Of a DNA stretch of 64,000 nt, positions 59,401-64,000 are shown in pieces. Position numbers and translations under genes: made by a program. Each line of letters starts with the position of its first letter. Position 1 is the first letter of the stretch. Origin of the DNA: Rhizobium sp. L43 (lineage in GTDB: Bacteria > Pseudomonadota > Alphaproteobacteria > Rhizobiales > Rhizobiaceae); contig NZ_NWSQ01000022.1 in NCBI RefSeq assembly GCF_002531725.1, forward strand, positions 1 through 64,000, given 5' to 3'. The notes under the pieces are model-generated. The model was not told the DNA's origin, made no database searches, and saw only the letters and a list, made by a program, of their open reading frames with translations.

Positions 59401-60474
59401 ATGTCCCGTTTGCCGTTTGCCGGTGTGGCAGCGTTGTCGCTGATGATGTCTGTTTCGGCGCCCTCTTTGGGATGGACGCAATCCCCATCCGTCCCGGCGG
59501 CTATCGAAAACCCGTCTCCGGCGTCACCGCCGAAGATCGCTGCCGGCCGCGCCGGTTTTGACGTGAAGCTGCTCGAGCCGGTCAACGGCATCGACTACCG
59601 GACCTATGGCCACATCACCTACGCGATGTTTCTCGATCCGGACGGCGATCATCAGGCGATCTTCAAGACATTCGGAACGGATAAGGCCGCTTACGAGGCC
59701 GCCGGCGCCATCTTCGTCGAGCGCATGAAACAGGATCAGACCTTTGCGATGGTCGAGATGTTCGGCGCATATTTTGCCGAGAACGCGCAAGGCACCTACG
59801 CGGCGCTCGGCCGCGATGTCGCCCAGTCGGTGCTCAACCAGGCGCCGCTTCGGGAAGCCGAGCCGATGCCTGAGGAAAAATTCCGGGAGATACAGGTCTA
59901 TTACAGCCGCAAGTCTTCGGTCGCCGGCACTGCCCTGGCGCAGCAGGATGAGGTTCTCAAGCCCTATCACATCACCTTCAACGACTTTAACATCATCGGA
60001 GCCTGGTTCTCGCGCCGGCTGGCGCTGCAGACCACCGATCTCCAGATGCCGCAGGGCCGGACGCAGGCGAGCGCCGAAGACATGCCGACGGAGCGGCCGG
60101 AATGGGGCGGTCTTTGGCGCTTCACCTGGAACACCCTTCAACGCAGCGATACGGAAATGAAGGTTGTCGAAGCCACGCGCGACATCTGCGTCAAGAGCGA
60201 CATGACCGCAGACACGCTGCCGCTGATGCCGAAACCCGCCGGCGTCAAATGCGTGCTGGTCGACAAGATCCATTTTTACGACAGCGGTATTCAGATGAAC
60301 GCCCAATGCGATCACGGCGGCATCGGAACCTCATGGGGGCTTTTTCTCCAACCGGAAAATGACGGCGAAAGCTTCAGCGGCCAGATCTCCTATAACGAGG
60401 TCTATGAGGGGGATTCCGATATGCCGCAGCCCACAACCGATGTTCGGGTCAAGCGGATTGGCGAGTGCAAATGA
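59401..60474 (+). CDS. Exported protein with C-terminal DUF3617-like domain
   Basis: The ATG at 59401 has GAGGA upstream (357 residues; ATG 59386 is possible). A signal peptide (PFAGVAALSLMMSVSAPSLG) is present. The C-terminal 120 residues (GGLWRFTWNTLQ, then CVKSD, KCVLVD and NAQCDH) show the spaced cysteines of DUF3617 periplasmic proteins. The middle is not recognised. The stop overlaps a possible start of the next gene (ATGA at 60471-60474), so the two are probably co-expressed. Confidence 0.72.
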   Translation: MSRLPFAGVAALSLMMSVSAPSLGWTQSPSVPAAIENPSPASPPKIAAGRAGFDVKLLEPVNGIDYRTYGHITYAMFLDPDGDHQAIFKTFGTDKAAYEAAGAIFVERMKQDQTFAMVEMFGAYFAENAQGTYAALGRDVAQSVLNQAPLREAEPMPEEKFREIQVYYSRKSSVAGTALAQQDEVLKPYHITFNDFNIIGAWFSRRLALQTTDLQMPQGRTQASAEDMPTERPEWGGLWRFTWNTLQRSDTEMKVVEATRDICVKSDMTADTLPLMPKPAGVKCVLVDKIHFYDSGIQMNAQCDHGGIGTSWGLFLQPENDGESFSGQISYNEVYEGDSDMPQPTTDVRVKRIGECK

Positions 60475-60488
60475 GGAGAGCAAAAACC

Positions 60489-60899
60489 ATGCTGCGATCC
60501 GTTCTTGCCGCTGCATTCGCCCTGATTGCCGCCCCCTCCTTCTCTGAGGAGAGCGGCCTTCCCACCGGACTTTGGCAGGTGAGGATCTTCACGCCGGTCC
60601 CCACGCCGGAGTTGAAGAACGATGAGCAGGTGTTTCGGATCTGCTACGACCAGGCGGCGGTGAAGAGCCACATGAACCCGGTTCTGCCGAAGGCAGAGGC
60701 CGCCAAGTGCAGACTGGATTTCACCGATATGGGTGACGTGGCCTATGACGCGACGTGCAGGGACGGCGATCACCGTCTGCGCATATCCGAAGCTGCGGAC
60801 GGCTTGTGGCGCGGGACCTACCGTTTCGTCGGAAACAAGGGCGGCGCCATTCTGGAGCCTGCAGTCGAACTGAAGAGGATCGCTGAAACCTGCGATTAG
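60489..60899 (+). CDS. Small exported DUF3617-like protein
   Basis: The ATG at 60489 has AGGAG upstream (136 residues); an ATG at 60471, overlapping the previous stop, would add six residues. A signal peptide (LRSVLAAAFALIAAPSFSEE) leads to a domain with GLWQVRIFTPVP and cysteines in FRICYDQ, AKCRLDF and DATCRDG, the same layout as the C-terminal part of the upstream protein. The two genes may come from a tandem duplication. Confidence 0.7.
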   Translation: MLRSVLAAAFALIAAPSFSEESGLPTGLWQVRIFTPVPTPELKNDEQVFRICYDQAAVKSHMNPVLPKAEAAKCRLDFTDMGDVAYDATCRDGDHRLRISEAADGLWRGTYRFVGNKGGAILEPAVELKRIAETCD

Positions 60900-60967
60900 A
60901 GCAGGTCGCATCGTGATGCATTGTCCCAGCCGACATCGAGTTTGGCAGAAACAGGTCCCCACTCTCC

Positions 60968-60997
60968 GTCATCCCAGGGCTTGATGCCCTGGATAAC
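60968..60997. repeat. Degenerate single palindrome of the 29-bp family
   Basis: GTCATCCCAGGGC-TTGAT-GCCCTGGATAAC keeps the stem and loop of the element ends but has no second copy at the right distance to make a full element. It is probably a solo or decayed end. Confidence 0.6.
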
Positions 60998-61050
60998 GGA
61001 GGAGAGATGGTGCCGAGATGCCTAAGTCCCGCCGGCGCGATGAAGCTGCG

Positions 61051-61102
61051 GCAAGCGGCGTCTCGCAGGCTGCACCGCCGGTGCGTTTGGCGAGAACGCC
61101 AA
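61051..61102. repeat. Intergenic mosaic module, copy B
   Basis: This copy of the module at 58232-58280 differs by one substitution and a three-base insertion (CACCGCCGGTGC for CACCGGTGC). It lies 11 bases before the 129-bp element copy 2, whereas copy A lies 123 bases before element copy 1. Confidence 0.6.
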
Positions 61103-61113
61103 CTCCACACTCC

Positions 61114-61242
61114 GTCATCCCAGGGCTTGACCCTGGGATCCACAACCAGGCGCACGGCTTCAATAACTTCCCTGCAGTTGGACGCCATCTCTGTTCGCGC
61201 AGCGCCAGCCGCATGGATCCCAGGGGCAAGCCCTGGGATGAC
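61114..61242. repeat. 129-bp palindrome-ended element, copy 2 (inverted)
   Basis: The ends 61114-61142 and 61214-61242 are the same 29-base inverted repeats, with one change (CAGGGGCAAG) in the right end. The interior, read in reverse complement, matches copy 1 at about 60 of 71 positions. Length is exactly conserved at 129 bases, so this is a defined element rather than random palindromes. Confidence 0.8.
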
Positions 61243-61286
61243 GGAGTGTGGGGCGGCTTCCGGAGCAAGGACAGCGACGAATATGA

Positions 61287-61592
61287 TTGCGATTGACGTC
61301 GGCCTCGCTGGCGCTTTCATCTGGCTTAGAGCAATGCCAGGCAAAGCGCGAAGCGCTTTTGCCGCAGCCTAAAAACAAAAAGTTAGAGCTGATCGCCATC
61401 TTTATCCCGCTTGGATTGCCGGTTCTCGTCATGACCCTTGGCGAGCTCCTCAACCGCCGCGGCCACGGCAAAGGTGAGGGACCTCTGATCTCCATCGTCT
61501 GGCTCGCCATCTGGAGCTTCTTCGTTCCGCCGATCGCCATCGCATTGATCCAGAACGCGGCGAACAAGAGTTACGACGTGGCCTCGGCTTGA
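61287..61592 (+). CDS. Possible small membrane protein, start uncertain
   Basis: The frame has two convincing membrane segments (ELIAIFIPLGLPVLVMTLGE and ISIVWLAIWSFFVPPIAIAL). The front part up to about 61380 runs through an intergenic repeat, so the true start may be later (for example ATG 61431). No Shine-Dalgarno or family is recognised. Confidence 0.35.
   Translation: MRLTSASLALSSGLEQCQAKREALLPQPKNKKLELIAIFIPLGLPVLVMTLGELLNRRGHGKGEGPLISIVWLAIWSFFVPPIAIALIQNAANKSYDVASA
61325..61389. repeat. Diverged rhizobial intergenic repeat
   Basis: AGAGCAATGCCAGGCAAAGC, then GCGCTTTTGCCGC and CTAAAAACAAAAAGTTAGAGC resembles the common Rhizobium repeat also seen at 38022-38090. It overlaps the beginning of the small membrane-protein frame. 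Confidence 0.4.
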
Positions 61593-61723
61593 GAGGCGAC
61601 AAGGCAATCTCAGAGCAGACAGCGATAAGCCTAGTCTTGACATCGGCATGACGGGCTCGCAGCATTGGTTGTTCACTCGAAAGCGCTGGGCCGTAGCTGC
61701 AGCGAAGCGAAGAATGAGAGCCC

Positions 61724-63007
61724 ATGCTGGCGCACTCTACAGCACGACGGCGCGCTGCTCATAAGTCGACAGCGATTGCCATCGCGATTTTGTCTGTCGT
61801 CGGATCAGAGAAGATTGCATCCGCGCGGGATGCCAGTCCGGTGTTTTCTCCAACCGGCCCAAACGCGTCCGCATATGGAGAAACCCTCGGCTATCCGATT
61901 GGACCGCCGCTCAAATTGCAATCGAATATGGTGGGCAATTACAGCCATGCCGACAAGCTCGATCCGACGCACCGCGTGGCCGCCAGTAAGCCTTCGCTGC
62001 TGGCCCGTGCGCCGCAGGAGCTGGAGCTAAGCTATACGTTCCGAGGGCAGCCACACACCCTGCAAGATTATCTCGACCGTAATCCCACGACCAGCTTGCT
62101 CATCGCTCGGGACGACACCATTCTGTTCGAGCATTACCAATATGGCCGCACAGACCGCGACCGCTTTTATTCGCAGTCCATGGCGAAGACGATTACGGGC
62201 ATGTTGATCGGCATCGCGATCAACGAAGGTGCCATCCATTCGATAGACGACCTCGCGCAAACCTATGTGCCGGCGCTGACCGGCAAGGTCCTGGGACAGA
62301 CAACCATCCGGGCGTTGTTGCAGATGAGCTCCGGCATCCAGTTCGGCCAGGACTACGGCGGTTCCGATGACGATGCGAAGCTTAGCCGGCTGCTCTTCAG
62401 TCGATCCGATCTTTCGACAAGCCAGGCAGTATCGGAGTTCAACGTCCGAGCCGCTCCGCCTGGAACGCAGTGGCACTACGCCAACATCGATCCCGAAGTG
62501 TTGGGCCTCGTCCTGACACAGGCCACGCACATGACGGTGGCTGAGTACCTTCAGAGCCGCATCTGGCAACCGATGGGGGCGGAGGATGACGCAGACTGGG
62601 TTGTTGATCGGAGCGGTCAGGAGATCGCTTATTGCTGCTTCAGCGCAACCGCCAGGGACTATGCACGCTTCGCCCTGATGCTCGCACATAATGGCGCTTG
62701 GAATGGCAAGCAGATCGTCCCCAAGCAATGGATTCTGGACGCCACGCAGCCGGTGACGGCTGGCTCTCCCCTCGCCATCGACCAAGGGACGCACCCTTGG
62801 GGCTATGGTTACCTGGTCTGGCTGATGCCCGCACCGCGCCGGACGTTCGTTATGGAGGGTGTCGAAGGGCAGCGCATTTTTATTGATGCAGCGACCCATC
62901 TGGTTCTGGTGCATACGGCCGTTCGGCTGAAGCCGACGCACGATGTCGGAGACTCGGAATTGGTTGCGCTCTGGCGTGCTCTTCTCCAGCAAATGGATGC
63001 CAAATAA
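61724..63007 (+). CDS. Serine hydrolase of the beta-lactamase/esterase family
   Basis: The 427-residue product has an N-terminal hydrophobic leader (AIAIAILSVVG) and a beta-lactamase-like domain. The SxxK motif is in SQSMAKTITGM and the Y-x-N motif in HYANID. Such class-C-like proteins are usually esterases, amidases (6-aminohexanoate-dimer hydrolase type) or D-aminopeptidases rather than resistance enzymes. No neighbour narrows the substrate. It converges on pbpC. Confidence 0.85.
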   Translation: MLAHSTARRRAAHKSTAIAIAILSVVGSEKIASARDASPVFSPTGPNASAYGETLGYPIGPPLKLQSNMVGNYSHADKLDPTHRVAASKPSLLARAPQELELSYTFRGQPHTLQDYLDRNPTTSLLIARDDTILFEHYQYGRTDRDRFYSQSMAKTITGMLIGIAINEGAIHSIDDLAQTYVPALTGKVLGQTTIRALLQMSSGIQFGQDYGGSDDDAKLSRLLFSRSDLSTSQAVSEFNVRAAPPGTQWHYANIDPEVLGLVLTQATHMTVAEYLQSRIWQPMGAEDDADWVVDRSGQEIAYCCFSATARDYARFALMLAHNGAWNGKQIVPKQWILDATQPVTAGSPLAIDQGTHPWGYGYLVWLMPAPRRTFVMEGVEGQRIFIDAATHLVLVHTAVRLKPTHDVGDSELVALWRALLQQMDAK

Positions 63008-63096
63008 GCGCTGATGGCGGTGAGCGTGGCTGTCAGCGCCCGCCCTTTTCGACCGCTACCTCACGCGTGGCCGACGACTGCGGCAGCGCGGCGTTC

Positions 63097-64000
63097 TCAT
63101 TGCACATACACCGGTACGACTGCAGAGGTTTCGTCGCGGTAGGGCAGGCGGATCTGGAAGCGGTGTTCACCGCTCTGGATGGGCCAGAAGACAGGCTGGT
63201 CGGGATCGGTGACGGCGAAGGGCTGGCCATCGACATACCAGACGATTTGCGGCACATGCGGTTGCACATCGGCCTTCAGCGGCAGCCGGTCGAATGCGGC
63301 CGGCTGTTCCGGATTGCGCCAGATCTGGCTGTTGCGGGCAGGTGCCGATATGGCGAGATGGATCTTCGTGTTGGAAGCATCGGCAGCGGCGAGCGAATAA
63401 TTCTGACTGTTCCCCGTTGTTGCACTGATCGGCAAAGACCTGAGGCTGGCGTCCGGACGAAGCGATAGCGCAGCCGCCTTCGGCATCTCGTCGGACTTCA
63501 GCCATTCCACCAGCGTCCGGCTGCAGCTGCTGTCGTTCGCCTGCCCGTTGACGACGCAAACCTCGATCGGCTTGCGGTCCGGCGGCGTCGGAAAGCGCGC
63601 ATCGGCGATGTCTCCCGGCTTGTTGCCATGGACCCGGTCCATGATCGCGTGCACGAGGCGGGCGGCGCTGCCGGCGCCGGTCATCCGGCTCATGGTGCCG
63701 TCATCGCCGCGCCCGATCCAGACGCCGACGATGGCCTTTTCCGAATAGGCAATGGCCCAGGCATCCCGGTAACCCTGCGAGGTGCCGGTCTTGATGGCGA
63801 CGGGGAAGGGATATTCCAGCGTGCCATAGCGGTGGAAGCTCGGCAGCCGGGCCTGCGGATCGGACAGGAAGGAGGTAATCAGCCGGGCCGTATCGAGCGA
63901 AATCACCCGGACGGATTGCGGCTGCGGCTGCTCGCGCGCCCAGCGCAGATCCCGCAATTGGCCGTCATTGGCCAGCGCGCCATAGGCCCGCATCAGCCGG
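63097..64000 (-). CDS. pbpC: Penicillin-binding protein 1C, C-terminal part (runs off the window)
   Basis: The gene enters from the right edge without a start in the window; about 300 residues are visible. The transpeptidase KTG motif is present (AIKTGTSQGYRDAWAIAY), followed by the PbpC-specific C-terminal domain (VWYVDGQPF; GEHRFQIRLPYRDE). PbpC is a bifunctional glycosyltransferase/transpeptidase for peptidoglycan; the catalytic Ser and the glycosyltransferase domain must lie beyond base 64000. Confidence 0.9.
   Translation of the reverse strand, partial: RLMRAYGALANDGQLRDLRWAREQPQPQSVRVISLDTARLITSFLSDPQARLPSFHRYGTLEYPFPVAIKTGTSQGYRDAWAIAYSEKAIVGVWIGRGDDGTMSRMTGAGSAARLVHAIMDRVHGNKPGDIADARFPTPPDRKPIEVCVVNGQANDSSCSRTLVEWLKSDEMPKAAALSLRPDASLRSLPISATTGNSQNYSLAAADASNTKIHLAISAPARNSQIWRNPEQPAAFDRLPLKADVQPHVPQIVWYVDGQPFAVTDPDQPVFWPIQSGEHRFQIRLPYRDETSAVVPVYVQ

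Noticed and set aside
58404..61242. CRISPR array in the repeat-rich region
   Set aside because: Repeats are palindromic, irregularly spaced and in both orientations, with no uniform spacers and no cas genes.
1..64000. tRNA or rRNA genes and tRNA-linked attachment sites
   Set aside because: No tRNA cloverleaf, TTC-A-A arm consensus or rRNA segment was noticed on either strand by eye.

Overview
The window looks like a chromosome or large-replicon segment of a Rhizobium species of the leguminosarum/etli/phaseoli type. The reasons are a complete impA-N type VI secretion (T6SS) locus in the rhizobial gene order, with a tagF-pppA fusion, two tssC paralogues and no tssJ; high GC coding sequence; rhizobial intergenic palindromes; and many Imp/Tss proteins of the Agrobacterium/Rhizobium type. 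The species call is inference from gene content.

Layout. 1-6025: a truncated LysR gene facing a DoxX-like membrane protein and an AraC regulator; a small orphan gene; a minus-strand set DUF4142 - cupredoxin - ECF sigma factor; a DUF488 protein; and an orphan polysaccharide export lipoprotein. 6022-24772 (minus): tssA, tssB, tssC, a second tssC-like gene (impD), impE, tssE, tssF, tssG, fha (impI), tssK, tssL (with an OmpA-like domain), tssM, tagF-pppA and the kinase gene ppkA (impN). 24924-37087 (plus): clpV, hcp, two uncharacterised genes, vgrG, a small unknown gene, a large effector with a PD-(D/E)xK nuclease tail, its probable immunity gene, a PAAR spike-tip gene, and an orphan GAD/DUF1851-type immunity gene. 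A strong bidirectional terminator at about 37.25 kb closes this block.

37448-50345: an orphan HAMP-only protein, a CHASE-GGDEF-EAL c-di-GMP protein, then an eight-gene minus-strand operon (aldehyde dehydrogenase, branched-chain-type ABC transporter livKGFHM, coniferyl-alcohol-dehydrogenase-like SDR, second aldehyde dehydrogenase) with a divergent AraC regulator. This is probably an uptake and side-chain oxidation module for an aromatic alcohol or aldehyde. 50895-55633: a small defence-like island with an Mrr-type nuclease, a two-gene unit (TIR-like/nuclease fusion plus a second nuclease) and an OLD-type ATPase/TOPRIM gene broken by a one-base frameshift.

56134-64000: the housekeeping protease prc; a repeat-rich stretch in which identical 29-bp palindromic terminal inverted repeats bound both 129-bp non-coding elements and a 394-bp unit carrying a GIY-YIG nuclease gene; two small DUF3617-like exported proteins; a serine hydrolase; and the 3' part of pbpC.

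The most novel candidates are the GIY-YIG/palindrome unit, which looks like a full-length parent of the MITE-like elements, the TIR-like/REase gene pair, and the T6SS effector cargo around vgrG.
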